Of a stretch of DNA of 64,000 nucleotides, positions 8,722-16,479 are shown piece after piece. This DNA comes from Verrucomicrobiota bacterium (lineage in GTDB: Bacteria; Verrucomicrobiota; Verrucomicrobiia; Verrucomicrobiales; Akkermansiaceae), in the NCBI GenBank assembly GCA_026397725.1, contig JAPLUI010000325.1, positions 1 to 64,000 on the forward strand, given 5' to 3'. The translations under genes were made by a program, and so were the position numbers. Position 1 is the first letter of the stretch; the number at the start of each line of letters is the position of its first letter. The notes under the pieces were generated by a model that saw only the letters and a program-made list of their open reading frames with translations, was not told the origin of the DNA and did no database searches.

Positions 8722-10314
8722 TCACGGGCCGGTGACCTTGAGGCGGACGAACTGCTTGGCACCGAGGGGCGACGGGAAAGTGTATTTCACCTCGTTGCCG
8801 GTGATGGTCACGTTGCCACCGAGGGGTTCGGCGGCCCATGTTCCTGTTAGACCGGCGGACGTTTCCACGGCGTAATCGGCGGGATAAGCGCCGGTGTAGC
8901 CGGCGGCCTTGGTCCAGGTGACGCTGAGGGTGCCGCCGGTGTGGGTGACGCCGGGCAGGGCGGTGGCGCCGGTCGAGTTGTTAGACCCCGTGAGGAACCA
9001 CTCGATGCCGTTGGGGACGCCGTCGTGGTCGTGGTCGCCATCGAGCGCTCCGGTGGCGCCGTTGGCGGCTTGCCACGAGGCATAGCCGCCGGTGGCGGTG
9101 AGCGTCGTGAAACTCCAGGTCGTCGTGTCCGTGATTCCGGCAAACGGTTCCGAGGCCGTGAAGGCACCCGCCGCAATCAGTACGTAGCATTCGGTGCCAC
9201 CCGGGAGGTCGGCAAAGGGATCGATCATTGCCTCGGCCCCGGAGATCGTAACCCGGCCCGAGGTGACGTCGATCGTCTCGATCACGCTGTGGTCGCCGGT
9301 CTTCCTGATCTCGATACTGCCCGTGCCCTTGGAAACGGTCTGGTCGAACGTCACCACCAGATTGGCGGTATCAGCGACGCCGGTCGCGTTGTCCGCAGGA
9401 TTCAGGGTCGCGATGAGCGGGGATTCCGCGAACACATACCGCACAATCACGATGCCGGAGCCGCCGTTGCCGGGCATGTCGCTCCATAGGGATGCGCCGC
9501 CCCCGCTGCCGGTGTTGGCTGTTCCGCTGGTCGCCAGTGTTACCACCGTATAGTATTCCCCATTGCCGCCTCCGCCTATTCCCCCCAAAGCCTTAATGGT
9601 ATACCACCTCCCACCCCCGCCACCGCCGGCATACCATTCAGTGGATCCACTGATTGAGCTGCTCAACCCGGCCCCACCATTATAATCCGTTGCAGCAGCA
9701 CCCGCGCCGCCGCCGCCGCCGGCCCATTGGTAGCCGCCGTTGGCGCCATTGTTCCCCTGGATGGGCGGATCAGTTCTTGTTCCCCCAGCGCCACTATAGG
9801 CATAACCGGCACCCCCTGAACCGCCAGTGCCACCTGGCTGGGCAATGTTGGTGCCGCCCCCGCCACCGCCCGTTGCCGTGATCGCACCGAACACGGAGTT
9901 GTTGCCGGGCGCCCCCCGGGCATTAGTGCTGGTTCCAATTCCGCCGGCTCCGACGGTCACGCTGGTATCGCCGGCGGCGACAGAAACCTCGGTGCTGTAA
10001 AGGTAACCGCCCGCGCCGCCGCCGCCGGCCTCTCTATTCGCCCCGCCCGCGCCGCCGCCCGCCACCACCAGCACGTCGGCGCTGACCGTGGACGGGATGT
10101 TCAACGTGCCGCTGCCGGTGAACTTGTGGACGACATAGCCGTTGGAATAGGGCGGAGAAGGACGCGGATTCAGCCCGGTGGCATCCGTGTAGATGATATC
10201 TCCGCCGGTGCCGGTATTGTCGACCGCCTGCGCGGGGGGCGAGGTCATTGCCAGCAGCGCCAGCGCGGTGGCGGCGAGGGTCCATTTGCTCTTGGATGGA
10301 TGGTTTGTTTTCAT
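8722..10314 (-). CDS. Secreted glycine-rich protein with bacterial Ig-like domain (copy 1)
   Basis: 530 residues. Signal peptide at 1-30 (MKTNHPSKSKWTLAATALAL, cut near AQA). Residues about 95-300 are very Gly/Ala-rich, made of GGGGAGG-type segments interspersed with short conserved stretches (SVFGAITATGG, YSGAGGTRTDPPIQG, GSGIVIVRY), which is the pattern of glycine-rich surface/adhesin domains. Residues about 305-405 form a Big_5/SbsA-type Ig-like domain (TLNPADNATGVADTANLVVTF ... TTTWSFTT). The end carries the verrucomicrobial HDHDGVPNGIEWFLTGS calcium-loop-like motif and a C-terminal beta module ending RLKVTGP. A second, damaged copy lies at 13073-14184. The gene is divergent from a GntR-type regulator copy, suggesting regulation by it. 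Function: surface or matrix protein, not enzymatic as far as I can see. Confidence 0.75.
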   Translation of the reverse strand: MKTNHPSKSKWTLAATALALLAMTSPPAQAVDNTGTGGDIIYTDATGLNPRPSPPYSNGYVVHKFTGSGTLNIPSTVSADVLVVAGGGAGGANREAGGGGAGGYLYSTEVSVAAGDTSVTVGAGGIGTSTNARGAPGNNSVFGAITATGGGGGGTNIAQPGGTGGSGGAGYAYSGAGGTRTDPPIQGNNGANGGYQWAGGGGGAGAAATDYNGGAGLSSSISGSTEWYAGGGGGGRWYTIKALGGIGGGGNGEYYTVVTLATSGTANTGSGGGASLWSDMPGNGGSGIVIVRYVFAESPLIATLNPADNATGVADTANLVVTFDQTVSKGTGSIEIRKTGDHSVIETIDVTSGRVTISGAEAMIDPFADLPGGTECYVLIAAGAFTASEPFAGITDTTTWSFTTLTATGGYASWQAANGATGALDGDHDHDGVPNGIEWFLTGSNNSTGATALPGVTHTGGTLSVTWTKAAGYTGAYPADYAVETSAGLTGTWAAEPLGGNVTITGNEVKYTFPSPLGAKQFVRLKVTGP

Positions 10315-10710
10315 GGTTCGGTTGGTGGATTGGATTGAGTTGGAGGTTGTCGGTTAGAGGTTGTTGGGGAAAAGACGCAAGAGAAGAGGAAGAAATGCGA
10401 TTGATGATTGATGATTGATGATTTTGGATTTTTGATTGTGGATGGGACGAGGAAGAGTTGTCGGTTGTCGGTTGTCCGTAGAAGAGGAAGAAGCCTGCGG
10501 CGGTCGGAGGAGCGTTTCTTTTCTTGGTTTCTTCTCTTGGTTTCGGATTTAGAGCTTGGGATTTCGTGCTTGGAGAGAGGGGTTGCGCGACGCGGTGGAA
10601 AGGCGGTTCTTGCTCACGTCAGAACACAAGTGGCCCATTCCCCCCCACTGCGATAAAAATCTTGAAAAATCTTGCTCGACAACCCGACCCACAAAGAACA
10701 GGTTTTGTCC
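10315..10710. repeat. Divergent promoter region, copy 1 of a duplicated segment
   Basis: This region between the glycine-rich gene and the regulator copy is repeated at 14185-14582, and its regulator-proximal part also at about 15206-15259. It starts with a GT-rich stretch (GGTTGGTGGATTGGATTGAG), contains simple GATTGATGATT repeats near 10399-10425 and a repeated GGATTTCGTGCTT element, and ends with a conserved leader (AATCTTGAAAAATCTTGCTC) just before the regulator start. The sequence is low-complexity and non-coding; it presumably holds promoters for both directions. Confidence 0.65.
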
Positions 10711-10848
10711 ATGGGCAGCGTGACTCAATTTTCCCCGATTTGGTCGCAGGTGGCGGAGCATGTGCGCCGCGAGCTGGCGTACGGGCGCTGGAGCGGGGTG
10801 ATGCCGGGGAGTGACCGCTTGGCACCGGAGTTGGCTCCCGTTCAATAG
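10711..10848 (+). pseudogene. GntR/LacI-type regulator, 5' fragment (copy 1)
   Basis: From ATG 10711 the first 40 codons (MGSVTQFSPIWSQVAEHVRR...) are almost identical to the intact regulator at 15260. They cover the start of the GntR winged-helix domain. Homology stops at DRLAPEL and a stop codon follows five residues later (TAG at 10846-10848). The recognition helix and the whole effector domain are missing, so the product cannot be a working regulator. The break is followed by a Phd/PIN toxin-antitoxin pair. Confidence 0.8.
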
Positions 10849-10975
10849 ACGTCGAGGCCCAGGTGGCGTAACCGCCAGCACTGGTCATGGCATTCATGGT
10901 CAACCGTTCTTTGACAAAATGCACCTCATGTGCAAAACTACCCCTCGGCGGCAGGGCCTGAAACTCAGGAAACTC

Positions 10976-11233
10976 ATGAAAACGATCTCATCCACAGATG
11001 CCAGGCAAAATTTCGGGTTGTTTCTGGACACCGGGAGCAAAGAAATTCTGGTGGTGAAACGGCAGAATCGCGAAATTGGCGCTTTCATCCCCATGAAGGA
11101 ATTGGAGAAGCTGCAGAAGCTGCGGGATCGTGAATTCAAGAAAGCGGTGAAAGCTCTCTCAGATGAAGCGCAGGCGAACGGGCTTACCGAGGAGAAGCTG
11201 GAGGCCATTCTATCTGAAATCAAGCCGTCATGA
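10976..11233 (+). CDS. Phd/YefM-like antitoxin
   Basis: An 85-residue protein starting at ATG 10976 (MKTISSTDARQNFGLFLD) with AGGAAA seven bases upstream as a plausible ribosome-binding site. The N-terminal ISSTDARQNF segment and the following VVKRQNREIGAFIPMKEL are the DNA-binding fold of the Phd/YefM family; the charged C-terminal half (EEKLEAILSEIK) would cover the toxin. The PIN-domain gene starts 9 bases after its stop, the classical order antitoxin then toxin. It would be expected to neutralise that toxin and repress the pair. An extended in-frame start further upstream is less likely because it runs into the repeated regulator leader. Confidence 0.8.
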   Translation: MKTISSTDARQNFGLFLDTGSKEILVVKRQNREIGAFIPMKELEKLQKLRDREFKKAVKALSDEAQANGLTEEKLEAILSEIKPS

Positions 11234-11242
11234 CTTCTCAGA

Positions 11243-11656
11243 ATGCTGGTCATTGACACCAATGTTCTCATCAGTTCAGCGCTTTTCCCCAAGAGCCCGC
11301 TGGGTAAGATCGTCGGGAGAGCGGTTGAGTTCCAGAGCTTCGCACTTTCAGGGGAGACCTTCGCCGAACTCAAGGAGGTGTTGATGCGGGAGAGATTTGA
11401 TCGCTATCTGGGAAAGCAAACCCGCATCGATTTTCTGGAGAAGACGGCTGCCAAAGCCCGCTGGGTTGATACCGGTCAAATCCCCCATGTCCGGGATTGC
11501 AGGGATGCAAAGGACAACAAGTTTCTTGAAGTTGCGCTGGCGGCAAAGGCGAATCACCTGATCACGGGCGATCAGGATCTCCTCATGTTAGATCCATGGC
11601 ACGGCATCCGGATCCTGACGCCAGCAGATTTCGGCGTGGTGACGGAAGATGAATGA
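11243..11656 (+). CDS. PIN-domain toxin (COG1569-type)
   Basis: 137-residue putative RNase toxin. The N-terminal MLVIDTNVLISSALFP holds the first conserved Asp (D5) of the PIN metal site; Glu43 within GETFAELKEVL, Asp94 region (VRDCRDAKDNKFLEVALAA) and Asp113 (ITGDQDLL) complete the acidic set seen in this family. Length and motifs fit the family 'putative toxin component, PIN'. It lies immediately downstream of the Phd-type antitoxin and looks intact. The pair is inserted between two fragments of regulator genes. Confidence 0.85.
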   Translation: MLVIDTNVLISSALFPKSPLGKIVGRAVEFQSFALSGETFAELKEVLMRERFDRYLGKQTRIDFLEKTAAKARWVDTGQIPHVRDCRDAKDNKFLEVALAAKANHLITGDQDLLMLDPWHGIRILTPADFGVVTEDE

Positions 11657-11692
11657 ACAGGAGGCAACAGGGGAAGCGGAGGGGTTTTGCGC

Positions 11693-12117
11693 GGGCGTTG
11701 GAGCGGGCTGCTGCCCGGGGTGGACCGTCTGGCACCGGAGCTGGGGGTCAACCGCAAGACGGGCAATCGGCGCTGCGGCAACTTGAGGGCGAGGGCTTGC
11801 TGATGAGGCATGAGCCCCGCCGCAAACGCAGCATCGAGTTGCGCGGCGGCCCGCGCCGATCCTCACTGCGGGTGGCGATCTTGCTCTGCGACGCGGACGA
11901 CCGCCGACTGGATTACATCGTCGATCTCCAGCATGAACTGGGGCAAGCGGGTCACACGGCCGGTTTAGCCCCACGCACCAGGGCTGAATGCGGGATGAGC
12001 GTGGAACGCATCGCGCGGATGATGAAGAAGACTGCGGCGGATGCGTGGGTGGTGCTCGCTGGCCCGCAGGCGGTGCTTGAGTGGTTCAAGGAAGAGATGA
12101 GGCGATGGGCGTCCTAA
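11693..12117 (+). pseudogene. GntR/LacI-type regulator fragment, frameshifted
   Basis: From 11693 the translation GRWSGLLPGVDRLAPELGVN matches the winged-helix of the regulator family, then a lost base near 11751 (AAGACGGGCAATCG against AAGACGGCGCAATCG in the intact copy) shifts the frame. The continuation QSALRQLEGEGLLMRHEPRR, followed by SSLRVAILLCDADDRRLDYI, matches the start of the LacI-type effector domain up to AWVVLAGPQAVLEWF; the gene then stops at 12117 with some 200 residues missing. It is more diverged from the intact copy than the other fragments, so it descends from a separate paralogue. Confidence 0.75.
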
Positions 12118-12244
12118 CGATCCTCCCAAGCTGCCGACAACGCCGCCACGCCCTGCGTTCTTTTTCCGCTCACGGGCCGGTCACACACCTTGAGTGTGGA
12201 TAACAAGGGTTCGAACAGAAGGGAGCAGGACGGCGGAGCGGGCC
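12118..12244. repeat. Short gap with a relic of the glycine-rich gene's 3' end
   Basis: The 18 bases at 12164-12181 (TTCCGCTCACGGGCCGGT) are identical to 8715-8732, the stop-codon region of glycine-rich copy 1. They may be the last remains of another copy of that gene. An imperfect CACACACCTTGAGTGTGG hairpin follows at about 12181-12199. No gene is visible. Confidence 0.4.
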
Positions 12245-12636
12245 TCAGGCCTTGCGCGAGGCGACGCTTCCGACGTGCGGGTATTGCAGGATCCTCGAGT
12301 CGGAGGTGAGCACCTTGAGGCCGTGCAGGCGGGCGGTGGCGACCACGATTTGATCGCCCGGATCCTTGTGGTCCCATGCGGGCAGGCGTGTGGAGTCGAT
12401 GGCGATTTCGGGAGTGATCTCCAAGACCCGCACCCAGTGGGTTGGAAGCGCAAACTCGAACCACTTGGCAAGCGATCTATCAAAAACCAACTCGCCTTTG
12501 GCTTCCTTTCTGGCGACTTCGAGCAAGCTGATGGCGCGCTCCCGGCCAGGAGTTTGCGCACGGCGGTCCGCAGCAACTCCGGGGCCGCAAAGGCATCCAG
12601 CCAAGCGCAGGTATCGAGCAAGAAGCTTGCGGACAT
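12245..12636 (-). pseudogene. VapC-like PIN toxin with one frame break
   Basis: The start ATG at 12636 gives MSASFLLDTCAWLDAF, the N-terminal PIN strand with its first Asp. In the same frame the sequence degrades after RKLLAG, while the next frame continues RERAISLLEVARKEAKGELV and runs through DPGDQIVVATARLHGLKVLT (second acidic pair) to the stop at 12245. A single missing base at about 12544-12545 (a C run in the coding strand) joins the two parts into a normal toxin of about 130 residues. It lies 19 bases downstream of a Phd-type antitoxin. It is either inactivated or the base loss is a consensus error. Confidence 0.75.
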
Positions 12637-12655
12637 GGTGAAATCGGCGCTTGGC

Positions 12656-12910
12656 TCAGCTTTCCCAGTCTTTGGAATCCCAAGCTGGCGCCGCAGGATC
12701 GTAATTCGGCCCGTAGGTGACGCTGCCCTTGCCGCTGCCAATCCAACTCGCCAAATCGGGTGGCGATTTGGCGGCGGTGGCCGCTTGCACCACCGCAACC
12801 TTCTTCCCATGGCGGGTCAGTTCGATGATGACACCACCTTTTTCCAAGGCGCGAATCTCCTCGGTGCAATGCGTCTTGAACTCGGAAATGCTGAGTTGTT
12901 TTGTGGTCAC
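12656..12910 (-). CDS. Phd-like antitoxin
   Basis: 84 residues, MTTKQLSISEFKTHCTEEIR followed by GGVIIELTRHGKKVAVV, the usual Phd/YefM N-terminal DNA-binding domain. The C-terminal part (PPDLASWIGSGKGSVTYG) is the less conserved toxin-binding tail. It precedes the VapC-like gene on the same strand, so the two form a VapBC-type unit. It appears intact. Confidence 0.8.
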   Translation of the reverse strand: MTTKQLSISEFKTHCTEEIRALEKGGVIIELTRHGKKVAVVQAATAAKSPPDLASWIGSGKGSVTYGPNYDPAAPAWDSKDWES

Positions 12911-13008
12911 TTGGGCAGGCTAAAGCGACCAGAAATTTAGTCAATTTGATTCCTGCGGGTCACCACAGCGAAAACATCGGCTCGCCTGCGAGTCACAGGC
13001 CGGAATGT

Positions 13009-13036
13009 GGGGCCGCCGGTGCGCACCGGCGGCCCC
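13009..13036. terminator. Perfect 28-bp palindrome after the second glycine-rich gene
   Basis: Arms GGGGCCGCCGGTGC (13009-13022) and GCACCGGCGGCCCC (13023-13036) are exact complements with no spacer. It lies 36 bases beyond the stop of the minus-strand gene at 13073 and could end its transcript, although there is no T-tract. As a loop-free palindrome it might also bind a dimeric protein. The rest of 12911-13072 shows nothing else. Confidence 0.6.
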
Positions 13037-13072
13037 TGGGATCCCGGAGAAAAACCCATTAACTCCGGAAAG

Positions 13073-14184
13073 TCAGTTCTCGGTGGCCATCAGGCGGCCG
13101 AAGAGTTTGCCGGCGCCCGAGGCGTGGCTGGTCGGGATTTTCACCGTGACATCATCATTCGGGACGCCCGGTGGGCTGGCGGGAATCACCACGACCTCAA
13201 TGTCCCCACCGACCGTATCGCTGCCGGCTGGAATCTCGACAGGTGTGCTCCAAGTCGACAGGTCGTTGCTGTATTCGACGTAGAGTTTGGCCGGTCCTTG
13301 GTCGGGCACCCGTGCGAAATGCAGGGTCAGGAAGCCGGTTTCCGTGCCCGGGGCGGGCAGGACGACATGATCGGACGGACCCGCGGCACCGAGGATCCAG
13401 GCGAGGCCGTTGGCGACGCCGTCGCCGTTGGCGTCGTCGGTGAAGACAGCACTGCCGGCCCAGGTGTCGTAGGGGCTGCCGCCGGGGCCGGAGTAGGGAT
13501 ACCTGACGATGACGATGCCCGAGCCGCCGGAGCCGGGCTTGTCGCTCCATAGGGATGCGCCGCCCCCGCTGCCGGTGTTGGCTGTTCCGCTAGTCGCCAC
13601 TGTCCAGGTCGTGCCGTTACCTGTGGACCATGCCCCATTGTCGCCTACGCCTGCCCCCCCAACACCGGGGTGTTATCAGGGGTGTAATACCGTGTGCCTC
13701 CACCGCCGCCGGCGTACCAGACGCTGGATCCACTGATTGAACTGCTCAGTCCGGCCCCACCATTATAATTCGATGGAGCAGCACCCGCACCGCCGCCGCC
13801 GCCGAATTGGTTGCCGCCGTTGGCGCCGTTGTTCCCCTGGATGGGCGGATCAGTTCTTGTTCCCCCAGCGCCACTATAGGCATAACCTCCACCCCCTGAA
13901 CCGCCAGTGCCACCTGGCTTGGCAACGTCGGTGCCGCCCCCGCCACCGCCCGTTGCCGTGATCGCACCGAACACGGAGTCGCTGCCGGTGAACTTGTGGA
14001 CGACATAGCCGCCGGAATAGGGCGGGGAAGAACGCGGATTCAGCCCGGTGGCATCCGTGTAGATGATATCTCCGCCGGTGCCGGTATTGTCCGCCGCCTG
14101 CACGGGGGGCGAAGTCATTGCCAGCAACACCAGCGCGGTGGCGGCGAGGGTCCATTTGCTCTTGGATAGATGGTTTGTTTTCAT
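13073..14184 (-). pseudogene. Secreted glycine-rich protein (copy 2), deleted and frameshifted
   Basis: Nearly the same signal peptide and first 65 residues as copy 1 (8722-10314). At FTGS the sequence jumps to DSVFGAITATGG, losing about 79 residues in frame. After TPDNTPVLGG the frame breaks in a run of seven G (coding strand; 13654-13660): one extra G restores GAGVGDNGAW and the frame that continues to 13073. The end differs from copy 1: it has no Ig-like domain but a NGDGVANGLAWILGAAGP motif and a module ending KLFGRLMATEN. Gene conversion or independent divergence of the 3' half is likely. Confidence 0.75.
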
Positions 14185-14582
14185 GGTTCGGTTGGTGGAT
14201 TGGATTGAGTTGGAGGTTATTCGTTAGAGGTTATTGGGGCAAAGATGCAAGACTTGAAGACGCAAGAGAAGGGGAAGAAATGAGATTGATGATTGATGAT
14301 TGTGGATTTTTGATTGGAAGAGGAAGAGTTGTCGGTGGTCGGTTGTCGGTAGAAGAGGAAGAGGCCAGAGAGAGGTTGGAGGAGCGTTTCTTCTCTTGGT
14401 TTCGGATTTCGTGCTTAGGATTTCGTGCTTAGGATTTAGTGCTTGGCGAGAGGGTGGCGCGACGCGGTGGAAAGGCGGTTTTTGCTCACGTCAGAACACA
14501 AGCGGCCCATCCCCCCCCCCTGCGAGAGGAATCTTGAAAAATCTTGCTCGACAACCCGACCCATAAAGAACAGGTTTTGTCC
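14185..14582. repeat. Divergent promoter region, copy 2
   Basis: Second copy of the segment described at 10315-10710, with the same GT-rich start, GATTGATGATT runs and the leader before the regulator. Here GGATTTCGTGCTTA is repeated about three times in tandem near 14405-14440. It is non-coding. Confidence 0.6.
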
Positions 14583-14727
14583 GTGGGCAGCGTGACTCAA
14601 TTTTCCCCGATCCGGTCGCAGGTGGCGGAGCATGTGCGCCGCGAGCTGGCGTACGGGCGCTGGAGTGGGGTGATGCCCGGGAGTGACCGCTTGGCGCGGG
14701 AGTTGGGGTCAACCGCAAGAGCGCTAA
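14583..14727 (+). pseudogene. GntR/LacI-type regulator, 5' fragment (copy 2)
   Basis: The start codon has become GTG (14583-14585) where copies 1 and 3 have ATG. The next 43 residues match the intact protein with a few changes (WSQ to RSQ). A base is missing after RELG (TTGGGGTCAACC against TTGGGAGTCAACC), and recognisable homology ends near 14727. A toxin-antitoxin relic follows on the other strand. Confidence 0.75.
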
Positions 14728-14763
14728 ACGAACAGCACGGGTTCGTATGCCTGGAGTGCCATG

Positions 14764-14967
14764 TCAGGAGCGGGAACCTGGCTTTGGTGGCTTTGGGATG
14801 CGGAATTTCTTTCCCCCGTCCATTTCCGCCATGCGGCTGGCCATTTCCTTTTGCCACGCAGGAGTATCCTGCTTCAGACGATGCAGGAAGGCGGCAACCT
14901 CCTGGCGCTCCTTGTCGCTGATCCGGGATAGCTGCTGTTTGAGTTGAAGCATGGAAGTGGCACTCAT
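14764..14967 (-). CDS. Small antitoxin-like protein
   Basis: 67 residues: an N-terminal helical part (LKQQLSRISDKERQEVAAFL) followed by HRLKQDTPAWQKEMASRMAE and a basic tail. This is the look of a family of small proteins found next to RelE/ParE-like genes in many environmental bacteria, where they are taken to be antitoxins; I do not recognise a named family with certainty. The partial toxin-like frame at 14986-15261 lies just upstream on the same strand. No membrane segment or signal peptide. Confidence 0.5.
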   Translation of the reverse strand: MSATSMLQLKQQLSRISDKERQEVAAFLHRLKQDTPAWQKEMASRMAEMDGGKKFRIPKPPKPGSRS

Positions 14968-14985
14968 GGTATGATTTTCCGAGCG

Positions 14986-15261
14986 CTACAATAAACGCCA
15001 CCCGCTGCGGTAACAAGGGCAATTTGCAGTGAATTTCGGGGCCGCCTCAGTATCGCCATCCTGTTCGGCAGTGTCGAAACGGCCAAGAAAAACAACGAGC
15101 GTTAGCTCCTCTTGCTTTGGAAATTGGAACAGGAAAAACGAATGGTCCGGCACGGCGAGCACGCGCGTCTGCGGCAACGCTTTCATGGGTTCAAAATCGC
15201 GAGAAAAATCTTGAAAAATCTTGCTCGACAACCCGACCCACAAAGAACAGGTTTTGTCCAT
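14986..15261 (-). pseudogene. RelE/ParE-like toxin fragment
   Basis: The central part of the 91-residue frame (RVLAVPDHSFFLFQFPKQEE, LTLVVFLGRFD) resembles the second half of a toxin of the RelE/ParE fold or a similar small beta protein. The first 20 or so residues are only the antisense of the repeated regulator leader, which begins near 15205, so the true N-terminus was lost where that leader joins. Family call is weak. Confidence 0.35.
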
Positions 15262-16327
15262 GGGCAGCGTGACTCAGTTTTCCCCGATTTGGTCGCAGGT
15301 GGCGGAGCATGTGCGCCGCGAGCTGGCGTACGGGCGCTGGAGCGGGGTGATGCCGGGGAGTGACCGCTTGGCGCGGGAGTTGGGAGTCAACCGCAAGACG
15401 GCGCAATCGGCGCTGGCCGAACTGGAGCGGGCGGGCATGCTGGTGAGCCAAGGAGCGGGCAGGCGGCGGCGGATCGTGACCGCGATCCAAGCGGATGCGG
15501 TGCGGCCACTGCGGGTGGCGATCCTGGTGACCGATGATCCGGGCGCGGACTACCTGATTGAAATGCGCCACTTGCTCACGGAGGCGGGACATGTTCCGTT
15601 CCAGCCCGACAAGACCCTGGTCGATCTCGGGATGGACGCAGGGCGCGTCGCCCGCTTTGTCACCCGGACCGAGGCAGATGCCTGGGTGATCGTCTCAGGT
15701 TCGCGCGAGATTCTGGAGGGGTTCTCCCGGCAGCCGAAGCCGGCCTTCGCTCTGTTCGGTCGCCGGGAGGGGTTGCCGATCGCGGCCGTGGGACCGGACA
15801 AGGCGGCCGCCTTTGTTGCCGTCACCCGCCGCTTGATCGGGCTCGGCCATCGGCGGATCTCATTGTTGTGTCGAGGGCAGCGACGGCTGCCGCAACCGGG
15901 GCTCCCCGAGCGCGCCTTCCTCGACGAGTTGGCGGCCCATGGCATCAAGTCGGGCACCTACAACCTGCCGGACTGGCAGGAGAGCAAGGAGGGTTTCCGG
16001 ACCTTACTCGACTCGCTGTTCGGCGTCACGCCGCCCACCGCGCTGATCCTCGACGAGCCGTTTCTGTTCAACGCAGCGTTCCACTATCTGGCCAAACAGG
16101 GCCTGCGGGTACCGCAAGACATCTCACTGGTCTGCACCGACGACGCCCCGGACTTCGCCTGGTGCGAACCGTCGGTCGCCCACATCCGCTGGGACTATCG
16201 CCCGGTGGTGCGCCGCATCGTCCGCTGGGCGGCCAATGTCAGCCGCGGCCGACCGGACCTGCGCCAGACGCTGACCAAGGCGGAGTTCGTGCCCGGCGGC
16301 ACGATCGGACCGGTGAGGGGCGGTTGA
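15260..16327 (+). CDS. GntR-headed LacI-type transcriptional regulator (intact copy)
   Basis: 355 residues from ATG 15260 (an upstream TTG in frame at 15221 would only add the repeated leader). Residues about 8-72 are a GntR winged helix: FSPIWSQVAEHVRRELAYGR, then SDRLARELGVNRKTAQSALA with the recognition helix. Residues about 85-345 form a periplasmic-binding-protein-like effector domain as in LacI/GalR/XylR regulators (PLRVAILVTDDPGADYLIEM; later LGHRRISLLCRG; PPTALILDEPFLF; DISLVCTDDAPDF). Such regulators sense a sugar and control nearby carbohydrate genes. Two near-identical 5' fragments lie upstream at 10711 and 14583. It is divergent from glycine-rich copy 2 and its relics. Target is unknown; the 20-bp dyads at 48562 and 57951 are candidates for sites of this kind of protein. 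Confidence 0.85.
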   Translation: MGSVTQFSPIWSQVAEHVRRELAYGRWSGVMPGSDRLARELGVNRKTAQSALAELERAGMLVSQGAGRRRRIVTAIQADAVRPLRVAILVTDDPGADYLIEMRHLLTEAGHVPFQPDKTLVDLGMDAGRVARFVTRTEADAWVIVSGSREILEGFSRQPKPAFALFGRREGLPIAAVGPDKAAAFVAVTRRLIGLGHRRISLLCRGQRRLPQPGLPERAFLDELAAHGIKSGTYNLPDWQESKEGFRTLLDSLFGVTPPTALILDEPFLFNAAFHYLAKQGLRVPQDISLVCTDDAPDFAWCEPSVAHIRWDYRPVVRRIVRWAANVSRGRPDLRQTLTKAEFVPGGTIGPVRGG

Positions 16328-16376
16328 GAGTGGGAGGCTCGGTCGCTGCGCATCGGGCCATTCGCCGTCTGCCCTC

Positions 16377-16393
16377 ACAGGCTGGAAGCCTGT
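16377..16393. terminator. Hairpin between convergent genes
   Basis: ACAGGCT (16377-16383) and AGCCTGT (16387-16393) with loop GGA. It lies between the regulator (ending 16327, plus strand) and the giant gene (ending 16480, minus strand) and could serve both. No T-tract. The rest of 16328-16479 shows nothing. Confidence 0.5.
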
Positions 16394-16479
16394 TCTCCAA
16401 AGGTGGAATGTGTTTGTTCACAATGCGCATGACCGGTCGAGGGCGTGTGACGGGCGGCATCCGGGTGTCCTAATTGCAA

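Noticed and set aside
9500..10080. CRISPR-like array
   Set aside because: The regular appearance comes from Gly codons (GGN)n in the glycine-rich protein; there are no equal-length repeats and spacers and no cas genes.
10315..15390. Insertion sequence or transposon as the cause of the duplicated segments
   Set aside because: No transposase, terminal inverted repeats or target duplications are visible at the segment ends.
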